From Apostichopus japonicus (lineage: Eukaryota > Echinodermata > Holothuroidea > Aspidochirotida > Stichopodidae): DNA of 64,000 nucleotides. Under the pieces are notes generated by a model. The model was not told the origin of the DNA. It ran no database searches and saw only the letters and a list, made by a program, of their open reading frames with translations. The stretch is from the NCBI RefSeq assembly GCF_037975245.1, contig NC_092569.1, positions 18,657,001-18,721,000 of the forward strand, given 5' to 3'. The position numbers were made by a program, and so were the translations under genes. Shown here piece by piece: positions 31,432 to 45,217 of the stretch. Position 1 is the stretch's first letter, and the number at the start of each line of letters is the position of its first letter.

Positions 31432-34400
31432 GTGAGTTGAGTTTTAAATATACATTTCTTTCGAAACAAAATGTTAGCATTTCGGGTACAGTATTTCAAG
31501 ACATCATGATTTGGCAAAAAAAAGAGTGATGACTTAGTCTAGAAGACTGGTCTATTCGTATACATTGCTTCATTTAGACCGTATTGGTTCGAAATTTAAT
31601 TATGAATTCCATTTTGCAAAAGACATTACTTACGAAGTGTCACAAACATTTGCTTCAATTGTTACATACAGTATATTTTGTCTTCAGCATATAGTGGCAA
31701 CTGTGACGTGGATCATAGAACTAGTTATACTATATATTTATATCGATAATAACTATGATTTTCCACCCACTAAACGATATGATAATCGTATATTTTTATC
31801 TGTAGCATCCTTTTGGATACATGATTTTTATGCAATAGTGTTTCAATTTGGTTTAATTTAAGCAGCCTTAAGTACCTTCCAAAAATTAAACTACACACAG
31901 AATCGTTACAAATTTTAATCTGAATTCGGTACCATCGTTCAGTTTGCCTATTTGATCAAAAAGGGGTTTCTTTCAATATGAAAGTGATGCAATCTATCTG
32001 ATAATTAAACTTTGCCAGTTTCATTTAAATAAGTATATTAAACTCAAATGTTCTCAATAATGTGCTTTATACTGAATTTAAAGGGGATGCGCCGATTGAA
32101 TGAGAACTTGCATCATGTTTGGTTAGTAGTTTTGGCTGCATTGAATCAAACAACCTTTAGCAGTTCATGTATTAGTTTTATTCTTTATTATACTTTACAT
32201 TGGACAGTAAGGAAATTAGGATTAGTTAAAACAATTAAAATTATCAAAGAACATTACCAGTTAATATCTTAGACAGAGAAACTTGAAGAAAATGCATCGT
32301 TTTCAAGAAGCTATTTGTAGCTTAAAGCAAAACCGAAGTTATACATGTCTCCCATACTTCACTATATTATAAAAACAGATATTTGTATCTTCATTTAATT
32401 TTTTTTTCCACCGTTTATTCATCGTTTATCATCAATGCAACAGAAATTTGCTTTAGATTTGTAACCTAAATTCCTTGTTTTGTTTTTTTTGTAAGTATAC
32501 ATATTACATGGAACACCACTTTTCGAGTACATGTGCAAGTATATAGCAAAATACTAGGGTAAAGGAAACGGAGTCGATATGGCTTAATTGAATAAATCAG
32601 GACATAAAGAAAATGCGTGTTATAACTCCACAAAAGTAACTTTATGTTTTCTAAAACTGGAAGTTCTTAAATAATTGAACCTTTCAATACTGATTATGAA
32701 TTTGAATTTAAAGAAAAACTCATTGATTAATGGATTTCGTTCATACCTTTTGCAATCATAAATATAGTATTTCATATGAAGTATCAAAAAGTTGTAGGGA
32801 TGTCCCCTCCCGTTGTTATAACCAAAAAAGATATCCTGCTTTGAAAAAAAGAACTGCTTCTTAAGAAACATACATTCAACATCTCAAAATAAAAAAGGCA
32901 GTTATGAGACATTTCCAAGAAAAGTGCTCAATATTCTCAGTTTCAATTTTACAAAAGCTACAAAGATCTGAATCACTTTTTCCCATCAATGAAAGGAGCC
33001 TATTCGTGCCAACAATTCTATGAATAAATTTGAACTGGAAAAATTGGATTTTAGCTTCAGAGACATAATTGAATAAAATGTGGAAGATACTTAATTTTCC
33101 AAACAATAACGAGTAATTGATTTGATCATTTCAAAATTTGTATACAAATTATAACATCCGAATTTCCTTCACAAGGTACCGGGTATGAAAGTAACCAACT
33201 CGGTAAAGTATATCCCAGTTAGTAGGGCATTGGATTTAACATCCTAGTAAAATTCTTCTTGTATAATTCCTATAATTTAATTCCTCTGTAAACGAACGCA
33301 AGTATTTCTCCCGTTCATTGAACACAACGTTTGATATCATTGGAAAACCCTGTAATACTATAACAACAGTTTAAACTAGTATTTTCTTGTGGCATATCGC
33401 ACTGATAGTATTGCTTAAAGATATGTAATACATTACATAACACTCCGTAACGAATGGCATTTTGTATTCTTCTCAAGTACTTTCTAATTTGAATTCAGGT
33501 TAAACATTTCATATTATACTTTGTCGACGCAAGTAGCTGTTGCAACAATTTAGGATTTAGTAAATGCACAATTTGTATCCTCTAAGTTTGAATACACAAT
33601 TTATAAAAAGTTACTTTTTCCAAATGTTGTTGCAATTCTTAAATTGTGAGAAAATAAATATATTGCAGCGTTTATATGAAAAATAGACCAATTACTTAAA
33701 TCTAGTTATATAGCTTATCTAGCTGTTTTATATAACGGAACGTATAGTTACTAGAAATACGTGTTTGAGAGGTTTACGATCTTCTAATGGATTTCCACAA
33801 GACGATACTTTGCAATGCTAAGAATGAGTAAACTTTTCTTAAAGTAACACATTTGATAACAAATATTTGGAATTTATTTTATTAACATCATCTCTGATAA
33901 TGGTATTACTGCTGTATATTGGCATTTTCTTCGTAGTACTCTAGTTTGCGTTAATTTTATTCATCACATTTTAGGTAACGTGATTATTGCAGGCATATAT
34001 TTTCGTCATTACCACCGCAACGAAATTTCATTTACTCGACTTTTACGATAAACTATCGATGTCTAGTAGCAAGATTCTGATTCAAAATTTTTCGTCTTTT
34101 TATACAATATAAACCGAATTCAGAAACCAAAATTCCTTAAGCGAATTCAGTTGTTTATTAACAGTAAACACTGTTTATCCTCACTTTTTAAACTTTTACA
34201 ACTCACTATTCCCTTCTTTTATTACAGAATGCCCGACAAACTCCCCTCGAAGATATAGACAGCAAGATTCCACGTATGTATTATATTGCCATTAATATCC
34301 AAACAACTATTGGTACATTTTATAGCAAACTATGATCAATTGTTTCAAACATATTTTCTATTGTCAAATAAATGTACACTTTTTTATGTATTCTTACCCC

Positions 34401-37400
34401 AATCACATTGTTTTATCTTCATAAACATATTTGTTTGTTAAGTAAAAGCTCGACGAGGTTTATCAACCCCTATGGAGGTTATTCTATAAAACATCAGTTT
34501 ATTGTTCAGGAAAGAAGCAAGTATTTCCGTTGTTTAGCTTGGTGACTTTTTTTCATTTATTGACATTACTTACGATACTACAAATGTTTTCCAATTCTGC
34601 GTTAAATGAATTGGAGCACTCGAAAATATTTAAAACACATTAATTTCATATCGTGTGGACTCACAAAGCGGTTTTGTTCATATTTATGATGTTATGCGAT
34701 ATTAATGTTGATTCTGACCCAATACTGTTATGAACATAAAAACTCTCGTTACATCAAGAAATCAATGATGCACCACGCTGATGAGAATTTTACTACAAAC
34801 ATTAACATTGCATTGATAAATGTAAACGTTGTTTTTAACGGTAGGACCAATAGGAATTATTCATGTCGTTGCAACTTTCTATTCTTCTCCATTTTTATGT
34901 GCTTTGATATGTTAAAGTTGGTTTCATTTTCTTTAAATCGCTTAAAACATTTTTCATTATTCTCCAATAGTATTGAAGGCAATGTCAGCATCAAAATGAA
35001 AGCACTTAAACTTTGTAAGTTTCTTGTTTAAATTTTATTGTATTCATGTATGGTACAGTAAAGGTATCTTCCTTGATAAATTACTCATTATTAATTAAGT
35101 GCTATATGGACGATTTGTTTTACAGAGTCCTATTTCTTTTATCGTGAATCCGAGTTTCCCGTAGACTGTTACGATGCCATGCACCAATGTTCCTCCTCTG
35201 TCGAAAGCGGCGTCTACTTCATCAAACCCGCCGGTTATCCGGAACCATTTGAAGTTTACTGCGACAATAGCTTAGAAAATAGTGGATGGACGGTATGCGA
35301 TTCAATATTTCCTATTTCCAAGTTAGCATAAAAAATCTTTTTTTTTTTCTTTTTTTTTTTTTGAATAAAAAAATTACTAACTTTCATCATTTTGAAAGTT
35401 ACGTGAAAGAGATGGCTTAATTACTGCCATATTTTTAATTCTTGTATCTAAATTAAGAGTGTATAAGGTGCTTTTTAGTTCAACGTGTCTAGTCAATTCC
35501 CGAAAATTAATTATTTCCTTTACTCAACCGCTGAAGTAAGTTAAAATTGGCCGGTTTGGGCAAAACAACATTTAATCTTAATAATTTTATATTTTGATTC
35601 TATTAGATACGAAAACAATAGTTGAAATATTAAAATTGAAGTTCGTTATAGCCAGGCTAATCATATTCTTTGTTCGTAATATTGAACAGAAATTTTGGTT
35701 TTCTTTTATGTGGTAAAAGCACCTACATATAATGAAGTGTGAAGAGGCGACGAATCTTTTATGTTCGAATGAATGATTATAACCCAAATAAATTATCTTC
35801 ATCATAAAAGCTGGCTCCGAAACTTTAAACAAAAAACACATTTCTTTAACACTAGTTTCATCTGGTTTGTCAACAGGTACTGCAACGTCGACTGGATGGA
35901 TCAATTGACTTTAATCGAACATGGGAGGAATATGAGGCTGGATTTGGATTTCTCTCAAATGAGGTTTGGCTTGGAAATGATAGAATTGCATATCTTACAA
36001 ACCAGAGAACTTACCAACTTCGAATTGAAATGACAAAAGCAGATGGCTCCATGTTTAACTTGACATACAACGACTTTCGCATCAGTGACGGCTACAGTAA
36101 CTATAAACTTGTCAGTGTCGGACAAGCTAATCTAACGTCAGGTACGTTGTAGTTCTATACCCTTTATAGTAGTGCAATAAAAAGTAACATAGGTCGTTTG
36201 TTATTTTCTTTGACCATCAAATGTACACAATCACTTGAATATTAACTTTAATTGGTAGTTTGATGCAGTATTTAATATGACACCATAGCAAAATTTCTTA
36301 CGAAAGTGATCAATGATTTGATAACTTAAACACATAGTAGGAGAAATACAATTTTGAACAGACGTACCCTGCTCAGTATCCCTTCCACTGAAAAGTTGGG
36401 ACTAAAATTATTCATGAACTCTCAAGTTTTATGAAAAATAACTGTTATACTTCATCTTATTCATGAACAGACAATTGTGATTCAATAGTTGTGATCCAGG
36501 CTATTGTGATCCAACCAAACAGTTGGGCTAGTAACTTTTGTTATCGGTTTGGGAAGTAATAAATGATGTTCAAATGTACAAACAGCAGACAAAAATGCCA
36601 AAACAAACCATGTTCGTCTCGTAAGATTCCACAAAAAACAAAATGGAGTTGTATCTCTTCATTTACCGTTATTGCAACTTGTATTGTCAGCCTCCGTCAT
36701 AACTGTATTCTCTCCTCTTTGTTTACCATCATTTACTACATGGAATGTTGTATACGCACCGAGTTTTGTGATTTCTCTAAAATACATTGTTCAGTGAAAC
36801 ATATATTTTCATACTACGTTTTCTTCACAGACGTCACTATCACTTTGTGTCCAACCAACAAAGTGTTTGGCAACTGTACTTGTGAGGGCTCTTGTTCTGA
36901 CCCGAACGGTTGCACTAATTCCTGCAGTAGTGGATCAACAGCATGTGTTTGCCCTTCTGGTTACCTGATGGACGGTGATACTTGTCAACCCGTACAAGAG
37001 TGTGGATGCTACCTGTCTGGGGCCAATGACGGCAGAGGAAAAGTTTTGCCGGTAATGTGATCTCTCGTTAATGTATAACAAATGTCTAAAATATCATCAA
37101 AACTGGTATTAAGTACAAAAATTGTGGTCTGTCGTTCAAAGTCATTGATAATTCCCAAATCGTAAACACAGAATGCTTAATATATTGGATATAGAACAGG
37201 TTTAACATGCAAATTAGACGCGCGATTTGCTTTGTTCCTGTGTAATTAGATATCTTTATTTCAAGAAGGTGTGTAATTATACTCTTCAAGCTAGCTGGCT
37301 GTGTTTATTTGTTGTTGTTGTTTTGTTTGTTTTTTGGATGGGAGGGGATGCTACTAATCTAATGGTGCTTTAACTCTTTTGTACATGCAACTTTCAAATG

Positions 37401-40070
37401 TAGTTTGAAGTTAATTCATCAAAGTTCTGTTTATCAATTGCAGGAGGGAGAGGAATACATTACTCCTAATTGTCAGAGCAGATGTTCCTGCAGTAATGGT
37501 CAGCTAGATTGCGATGACAGCTATCAGTGCCACCCTAACGCAATCTGTGAAGAAAGAGACGATCTCTTGCAGTGTTACTGTAATGCAGGGTACACGGGAA
37601 ACGGTATGTTATGTACAAGGCTAGTACCACCGTCAGACTGCCAAGAAATATACGAAAGTGGAGAGAGAGATAATGGTATTTACCAAATCAAGCCAACCTC
37701 TTGGACTGGTTATCCTTTCGACGTTTACTGTAACATGACAGATGAAGGAGGTTGGACGGTAAGGTGCAGCCTGTTGTTTTTAATTTGAGTGGTAAATGTG
37801 CATAAACAATTGATATGCCACTATTTGTAACGTTTAATGTGGTACCTGAATCATGATCGGCGGCGAGGAAATAAGAATAATTTAAAGATGAGTCAGTTGC
37901 TGAATGAACATAAACAGGAGCAAAAATGATAGATGTGTGATCATTTTTATGTATTGAGATTTATTAGAGCTTTACTGTATTTTTCAAGTTTTCTTGGGGG
38001 TCAAGTAACTGGTAGTGCATGTTCGATAACAAAGAGAGAGCAGGTGTCACGTTTTGTCACATTTCTGACCAAGCTTGGAAATCTCAATTACGTTTTGTTC
38101 ATATTACAGGTTTTTCAGCGTCATATTGACGGATCTCAAGATTTCTTCCTATACTGGGATAATTACAAACAAGGTTTCGGTAGTCTTACCAACAACTTCT
38201 GGTTAGGCAATGACAAGATATACAGCTTCACGAACCAACGACGTTATCAACTGAGAGTAGATTTAGTAAATAGCAACGGGGTGCCTTATTTCGCTAAATA
38301 CGACTTTTTTCGCATCAACGACGAAAATGACAACTACAGACTCCAACTTGGTAGTTATCGGTCCGAAAGCAATGCAGGTAAGTCTGAAAGATACGCAGTG
38401 CTATTCAGGGATATTAAGGTAGCAGACAATGTAAATCTTAAAATTTAAAATTGCAACAGAGTTCTTGACAATTGCTAGTTGTAAACATCAAATCAGTATA
38501 TAGTTGGTGAAGGTGACTTAATTGTGTCAGATGAATGGTTAAGCTGAATCTGTACTCTGTTGTCCGATGTAATTCAAAATATGTCTTTTTCATATTTAAG
38601 TTATTGTTGTTGACTTGACTTGACTCGACATTGAAATGTGATACATTTGAACGTAAACGCTTAGCTCTCTTTATATTTTATATACTGTGTCTCAACCAAA
38701 TGCAAACCTGTTTTAACATATTTGTAACACGATGGATTCATAGATTTTGAAGAAGACCAAAGACATTATACAAATCATTAGCCATGAAACTGTTAAGGGT
38801 GGTTACTATGACTAACAATTATCCGCGGATATAACAAACCTTTAAGCTTCTTCCCCCTATTAGACAATACAATGTATTTCATGATAAACGGTCAACACCG
38901 TTACACCTTTACATACCTTTACACTTGGAACAAATCTCAACACGTCTGATTCAGAAAAGACAGTTTAGGAAATTGGGAAGTATGAGTATATTAAGCTTGT
39001 TTATATAGTAGCTAATGTTTATGTTCTAAGTGACTGTCTTGTTTATGAAGAAACAAATCATAATAAGGTACGAAGTTTTTCTGATGAAGACTGTTAGATG
39101 ACCAAACGGATTAACAAAATGTAATACTGTGCTAAATCATTTGTTTGAACAAAGATCAACATATATATATTCACACTGGGAAAATTAGTCAACAAAATTA
39201 AAATTAACGATTTCTTTACATTTCAGTGCAGTTCTAAAGCACGTTAACAATTTTACTTCCAAAAGCATTTAGAAATTAACATGTAAAAGAAAGACGTTAC
39301 TTTACCGCAAGCAGTACAAGAACATATACGTTTGATGGAGCACGTTGCATTTAGAGAGGGACAATTAAAAGTAGATACCACAACACCATACCATTAGCCC
39401 GAATATCATCATTCAACTGGAAAAAAATATTTATGATATTATAGTTTGGAATGATTGTTCATAAAATGAAATGTTTATAGATGGAAGAAACGTAACATCT
39501 CAAAGTAGTTCAAATATTCACCCTTTCAAACGGCTTGTGATAGCAAAGCTTATTTAGCCCTCTTATTCCGCGGTACTCACCCACCCCTTCCTCACGTTTA
39601 CGCACACAACCGCTACCCCCCCCCATCCACCCCATCCCTATCGGGCCCCTCCCTAAATCAGACAAGGTTACTTGTACACCGTTCTCTGGAGATGTAACCT
39701 CTTTTTGATATTCACATATAACAATATGGATTAAACTGTAAAAAAGTCAAATTTCTTACATACGTTTAAAATGTAAGCTAACTTTATTGTATCACCTCTA
39801 TTTGCTACAGGAGACAGTCTTACGTATCATCACAACCAACAATTCACCACACGTGACCGTGACAACGATGCTTGGCCTAGCAACTGTGCAAAGGATAATG
39901 GTTATAATTGTTATTATTATTATGATCATTGTAATGGTGCGTGGTGGTACAAAACTTGTGCTCACTCGTCTCTCAACTCACCATATGGACAGATCAGATT
40001 TTATTGGTATCATCTTCCTTCCGGTAATAGTAACATCAAATTTTCCGAGATGAAACTACTTCCGGTATGA
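31348..40070 (+). CDS. Copy C: secreted FReD-TIL-EGF-FReD protein (541 aa)
   Basis: Exons 31348-31431, 34228-34273, 35126-35292, 35877-36141, 36831-37051, 37444-37758, 38110-38377, 39811-40070; all open and in phase. Domain order as copy B. Differences from B include SGWT for GGWT at the end of exon 3, NRTWEEYE and SNEVWLG in FReD1, and a longer FReD2 loop (NCAKDNGYNCYYYYDHC). Intron 1 carries a LINE fragment shared with copy D. Exon 5 has the weaker donor GTAATG where B and D have GTAAGG. Likely an extracellular recognition protein; the ligand is unknown. Confidence 0.88.
32400..33065 (-). mobile_element. LINE ORF2 3' fragment in intron 1 of copy C
   Basis: The - strand encodes FQFKFIHRIVGTNRLL, then SDSDLCSFCKIETENIEHF (the RT-associated zinc-finger pattern CxxC...H of L1/Tx1-like LINEs), then YNFLILHMKYYIYDCK, in two frames. 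The same fragment is in copy D intron 1. In copy C the DNA beyond its right end (about 400 bp) is deleted. Confidence 0.65.
34228..34273 (+). CDS. Copy C exon 2: linker micro-exon
   Basis: 46 nt encoding NARQTPLEDIDSKIP plus one base; acceptor TTACAG, donor GTATGT. Confidence 0.8.
35126..35292 (+). CDS. Copy C exon 3: FReD1 subdomain A
   Basis: 167 nt; encodes FPVDCYDAMHQCSSSVESG and ends ENSGWT. Confidence 0.9.
35877..36141 (+). CDS. Copy C exon 4: FReD1 subdomain B
   Basis: 265 nt, phase 0 to 1, open throughout; ends VGQANLTSG. Substitutions T (RTWEEYE), V (NEVWLG), T/N (LTYNDF) and Y (DGYSNY) relative to B. Confidence 0.9.
36831..37051 (+). CDS. Copy C exon 5: TIL domain
   Basis: 221 nt with all eleven Cys kept; GYLMDGDTCQPVQECGCY. 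Donor GTAATG. Confidence 0.88.
37444..37758 (+). CDS. Copy C exon 6: TILa/VWC + EGF-like + FReD2 subdomain A
   Basis: 315 nt; EGEEYITPNC, TGNGMLCTR and SWTGYPFDVYC are its own variants. Confidence 0.92.
38110..38377 (+). CDS. Copy C exon 7: FReD2 subdomain B
   Basis: 268 nt, phase 0 to 1, donor GTAAGT. The frame stays open into the intron by chance. Confidence 0.92.
39811..40070 (+). CDS. Copy C exon 8: FReD2 subdomain P, CYYYYDHC loop
   Basis: 260 nt to TGA at 40068-40070. DRDNDAWPSNCAKDNGYNC then YYYYDHCNGAWWYKTCAHSS; the longest loop of the set. Confidence 0.92.
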
Positions 40071-40773
40071 TGGCTAACTTGCTTATACTTCACAGAACAT
40101 AACGGTACAACTTAATAACGATCGTCGACGAAACACTTATTCTTTGCTGCTAATGTTTGACAAAAGCGAGATTCTACTATAATAAGATTAACATAGTACT
40201 TATCTGAAGGATGACTTTTCTACTGGTCGTAAGAAAATACAAATAATTAATTTTGAAGATGAGCTTTAAGGTAAAGAATAAAATTAATATTGTAGGGATA
40301 TTTAACTTCACGTTATTTAGTTACATACAGAAATTTCAATTAAACTAGATAATAAATGTAGTTGTACGTACAAGTATAATGTAAGATTTGTTGTTTTAAA
40401 TTAACTAATTTTATTCTGTTTGTCGGTAAGAAAATATGATTGCTTTATTCAGCTTAAATGACATTGAAAAGGATTTCGGCTACATTAGTTGATTATCGAC
40501 AAATTACCATACTATATGCCTAGTCTTCTGCGTAGTGAATTTTACGTATCAGTAATATTACTATACTATATATACTCTGTTTGAATTATAGTTAACCCTT
40601 TTTAAGTTAACTTCTACACGGAATAGTGAAATATGGCACTTGATGGGCTTGACCAATCGGTTACTGTTTTTCCGAAATGCTTTTATACGTGCCTGTATGT
40701 TTGTACCACTGTGTGTATCTTTTTTTCTCGTTGTGTTGATTAAGAGTGACCTAAACATAAAATTATGAATAAA
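40071..40773 (+). terminator. Copy C 3' UTR with AATAAA
   Basis: AATAAA at 40768-40773 in the conserved block. The upstream signal present in A, B and D is lost here (CAGTAATATTACT). Confidence 0.5.
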
Positions 40774-41599
40774 GAGAAAATGTTTATCAAACTTGGTCTT
40801 CTCGTTTCATTCTAATAAATATGTGGAGCTTCACACTGGATTATTGCGCGCAGTTAAAACTCAATGGAATAGAAATCAGATGCCTCAGATGGCTGGCAAA
40901 TCTTGATCAGCTTATTTATAAATAGTATGATGGTAAACTATAAGTAATCGGTAGTAAGTATTTAATGTTTAACAAAACTTCGTGTAGAATAATTTGAAAG
41001 GAGAACGTCCGCACCCCAACTCAACTATCACCATAAATCACGTATTGCTCACAATATCTCTTAGTATGTTAAAGCGAGCTAAATAGCGGCGATTGTTGTT
41101 ACTACAAGGACATACAAAGACATAATCATACTGAAAACAGCTCACTGTTAGTGAGATTATCGTGGGTATTCAAACTGATTAAGACCATAGAACTGTCCAG
41201 CCCTTTACGTTAAAATATTTACATCGCCACGGTACCCTTAAAGACAAATTACCCAATATGAAGTTTATGAACGAAATGAACGCAAGTTGACTGCATTGTA
41301 CTCTCAGCTCCTGCAATAATAGCCTCCTCCTACTCCCGAAACCAAGATAGTAAATTCTGAAGCACAATTAGACCGTTGCTATTATTCGGTCTCTATTTAA
41401 AAAAACACATGGTTAAGTTGCTAACTAATTTTGCAATTTCGGGGAAAAAGTAGTCTACACCCTCGCATCTTGACCTGTATTTGGAAGACACTTTTTCATG
41501 AAGGTTAATCTGTTTAGAAGATGTCATAAGATGTACAAAAAAAGTTCCATTTTCTTTAGCCCCCAACTCAACAACAGTATTCCTCTCTTCATCTAGTTT

Positions 41600-41860
41600 T
41601 CCGGTTTTGCATAGAATGAAACCGGTGTTTGATCCCAGGTTAAGTTAAATATAGGGATCGAATCCTTAGGGTTGTATACCACAGCTGGTAGAGCACATGA
41701 ATGTCTTAGAGGTCCAAGTTTGAGTCATGTTCTAGCCAATAATTCGTGTGCTCTTTGTGAGTATATACATTCACGACGCACTTTCGTTTCATGAATTGAA
41801 GCTATAGGTCTGAATTCACTTTTCTTTTTCTTTTTTCCTTTTTTTTTCAAAAGTTTTATT
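41600..41860 (+). repeat. tRNA-derived SINE-like segment (C-D spacer)
   Basis: A-box-like CAGCTGGTAGAGCAC at about 41682-41696, B-box-like AAGTTTGAGTCATG at about 41716-41729, T-rich tract at about 41820-41850. Confidence 0.4.
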
Positions 41861-41924
41861 TGTTGTCACAAGGCACACCACTGGACAGAGCTTATGTTGT
41901 CAACATTAAGAGATGATTCAAAAT

Positions 41925-42255
41925 ACTTATAAGGGGTTAATCAACGGTCTAGCGGGTGTTAATACTCCGGGTGTTAATGCTATCGCTGGATGCACTCGGG
42001 CTCCGCCCTCGTGCATCGCTCGCATTATCCCCCGATCGTGCATTAATCCTGTGAGTAACGCACGCTAGACCGTTGATTAACCCCGTTCATTCATACGCTA
42101 CCATTTGTGTGGGGGTAAAATCATAAAACAAAACATTTTTTCATAAGCAAAGATATATTAAAGTAATGCCCCGTAATTTTACCGTGCGTTACTCACAGGA
42201 TTAACCACGGTCAGCTGACCTGAATGGACCAATAGGATTTAGGAATCTTTACTAA
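41925..42255. mobile_element. GC-rich foldback (MITE-like) insertion in the C-D spacer
   Basis: Absent from the matching point of the other spacers. Contains perfect 22-bp inverted arms at 41933-41954 and 42063-42084 (GGGGTTAATCAACGGTCTAG...), an inner imperfect palindrome around GGGCTCCGCCC, and ATCCTGTGAGTAACGCAC at about 42047-42064 repeated inverted near 42184-42201. No ORF. Exact ends and target duplication not settled. Confidence 0.6.
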
Positions 42256-43114
42256 GTATGAATGAATATAACTTTATTGCCCTTTCAAGTGGACCATGCT
42301 GTTTAAGTGTGCTGATTTACCTTCCTTTTCTGATATTTGTTTCAATACAACCAGCTTCACACATGAAATGTTTACTCGAAAGGGCTGTAAGAAACGTATG
42401 AAATAGTCGTCATGAGGGACATCTGCACTTATACTGTCTTTTCTCTGAAGCTTCCATCTCCAGACAAAATCAAAACAATATATTTTATGGTATGTTTTAC
42501 GTTGTTTCTTTTGGCAAAGTATCTCATTCCGCTGTGATACGTCACTACTTGAGCTTAAATTAAACTTAAGCAATTCAAGTTAGAAAAGAAAACAAAAACA
42601 CGAAAACTTGTTGTTAAGCACAGAGTAAACCCGTATCGCATCCAGTAAACCAAAATGAAGCAAACCAAAGATAAAGCAGCGTATCAGTGTTATAAAAACG
42701 TTTCTCATAAAGACATGCTTATCATGTCCAATAGTGACAATTAATCAAAGTAAATTTAGTAAAGATTCACTAGATTCCTGTACCTATCAATCGAAAGGAA
42801 TATTCAGTTTGCAAAAAAAAATCATATGATCACGTTTACATAGCTTGTAACAATAATCAACTTTAAAGGAGAAATAAGTAAAACATGGATTATTCGGTTT
42901 TTGGCTATTCGAATCCAAGACCCAACATTCATAATAATGTACGTCCTGTGCGTGTATCAAGATGTAATTTATTAACATATTTCTACATGAAAACGTAGCA
43001 TCTAACCACATTTTCTTGTTGAAGAATTGTAAAATATAAGGGAGTGTAGTGCAATGACATATGTGCCATTGTGAAAAAAATATATATGAAAATCCGATCA
43101 TGCGTACCTGACTA

Positions 43115-43643
43115 GCGTTCCATATTAAAATATGAGTATGCTTTGATACTTGAAAAGAGTATATGGTTACTGACATCTCATAAAGCGCTATCTAACGTTT
43201 CGGTGTGTACAGTCTAACATTACTCCATGATGATGTTGCTTTGGCAATGACAGTATCGCTTGGCAGATTCATAAACTTCAGGATGCCCTGCAGGGTAGCT
43301 GAGAGTCGGGTTGAGACAATGTTATCACCGGGCTGTCTTTTTAACATTTTATGTAGTATATATGAAGGAAATGAGAACGAATCATTCCTACGGGGATATT
43401 TCGCCGAATCCGCTAATTGAATATGGCCCTATCCCCTACCCCCCCCCCCCCCATTCCTCTGATACACCCTTTATAGGAACTAAAGGCCTTAAGCCAAGAG
43501 AAAACTTTGGAGCTGTAAAAGTTTATTTCTTAAGAAAAGTCTTGCGTAAATAAGAAATATCGGTGAACGCAACATAATGAATTAAGTACTTATTTATCAT
43601 GGTCATAGCTACTATAGTAACTGTTTTCCTTTACACTTTGTAA
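43115..43643 (+). pseudogene. Decayed ORF of unknown family (C-D spacer)
   Basis: Pieces LLHDDVALAMTVSLGRFINF, PNPLIEYGPIPYP, GLKPRENFGAVKVYFL and the tail ending at TAA 43641-43643. A 1-base insertion near 43391, a poly-C run at 43439-43452 and a stop after VLRK disrupt it. Confidence 0.45.
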
Positions 43644-44099
43644 TCCAAATATGAAACGTCTATATTAAATATGTTCAACGAAAAACAAATTATATGTACA
43701 ATATTGTCGCCGTATTTGCACAATCGTAAATTGAGTTATCAATGTAACTTCCCAATGTCAATTTCGTATGTAGCTTCTTCTAACTAGCCATATATTACTC
43801 AAGGCATCCATATCTGACACTACTTATGTTCTTTGTACTATTTTTGTGTTTCAATCCTCCTCCAAACACGACTATACTGGGATCGAACATCTGGTCCTTC
43901 AGTTAATATATGTTTTAAAATAGATTTTGTTTCCCAAAAGCTCCTCTATCGTTAAATCAATCGCAAAGATAGAGTTAGGGTAGCCAAAACAAAATGATAT
44001 AATAACTAACGTCAAAACGCTCCAAATGTCTATCGAATTACTGCAAATAATTCCCGCTGAAGAAATCGCCGAACTAAAATTTATGTCTTCAAAGAGTGC

Positions 44100-44550
44100 A
44101 TTGTTTGCCCACAGATTTAAGTGCAACACAACAATATTTACTGCAAGCATCGATGCGTAATAGACTATACAGGGAAATGCTAACAACAACTTCCTTTCCC
44201 AACGTTGGCATCAGTGCGGGAGGGCGTTGATAAATCATCGCATATGCATCATGATCATTTACACTTCTCAAAACATATAGCTGTGTAGAGTCGTGGTCCA
44301 TATTATAGCTAGTGAAACGCCAGAGCAATAGATAGTTCACCTTGAAGGAAGCATTGGAGACCGCTTGATACCCCGGTAGCGTTTATATATCGAGCTGAGA
44401 TATATAGATCACAGATGCCATCTTGACTCTGTTTGACAAATATTTAAGAAAGTTTCATAACCTGGGCATGACTACTAATACAAGATCTTTCACTGATATA
44501 TAAACTCTCTTCCTCAGCCCCATTACCTTGCACAAGTTTAAACGATGAAG
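44100..44550 (-). pseudogene. Decayed minus-strand ORF of unknown family (C-D spacer)
   Basis: VQGNGAEEESLYISERSCI, then a small deletion and stop, a second stop after ISQLDIY, then FKVNYLLLWRF, DHDSTQLYVLRSVNDHDAYA and MIYQRPPALMPTLGKE. Confidence 0.35.
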
Positions 44551-44779
44551 GTAACAGTGGGAAACCTCAGTTACATAATGCATGGTAACATAATGCATGG
44601 GTACGAAAATCAGCACATTAAATTTACTGCTCTGTACCACACTCAGGTCTGTGCAGTGTCAATGGGACGTTGACCACATAGTCATGACTGGACAAGCCGA
44701 GACTAGTTTGGCTGCTATACAGACACAATTTACGGTTGAGAAACATGTCTATTTGTTTTAAAGTTATTTTGTCCTAAGA

Positions 44780-45133
44780 TTGGCTGCGATTTATTTTACA
44801 AATACACCCAAAAGCTTTGCTCGTATAACGTTTATGTTCTTTCTATAATTTAATATAATGACACGATGGTCTTGGCATTCATCCAAATAGTCACGCGATC
44901 TATAGCCTACGGTGGCTCTAAGATAAAACTTAGAAATGGCATGGTATCTCTTTTAACCTTAACTAAACTTAACACAACTTCTGATTACGTTACTTTTTAA
45001 AAAGCCAAACACGTTGTGGCATCAGCCGTACTCTCCTTCTTCCTTGTATCTCCTCGTCACCGTCAGAACAAAAATACTTAGAATACTTCATTGCGACTTC
45101 AGACGAGCAGCAAACGTAACCTCTTCCATCACG
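44780..45133 (+). promoter_or_regulatory. Putative promoter and 5' UTR of copy D
   Basis: Proximal block conserved, with TTTTTAAAAA at 44994-45003. About 330 bp of the more distal sequence found before copy B (about 7372-7701) is missing; the junction is at about 44780. Confidence 0.4.
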
Positions 45134-45217
45134 ATGCTGTGTATTGTTCGTTTTACGGCCTTTGCCGTAATTTTACTTATTTCGTTGACAACGAAGAACG
45201 CTGTCTCACAAGAACTG
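45134..45217 (+). CDS. Copy D exon 1: signal peptide
   Basis: 28 codons, same peptide as copy B; donor GTGAGT. Confidence 0.85.

Larger units (their letters stand above)
40774..43114. other. C-D spacer, first half
   Basis: Unit sequence homologous to 3656-5680, with the SINE-like segment and one GC-rich foldback insertion. No gene seen. Confidence 0.5.

Noticed and set aside
31565-31861. 98-codon open frame in intron 1 of copy C
   Set aside because: AT-rich, not maintained in B and D, no domain; intronic noise.
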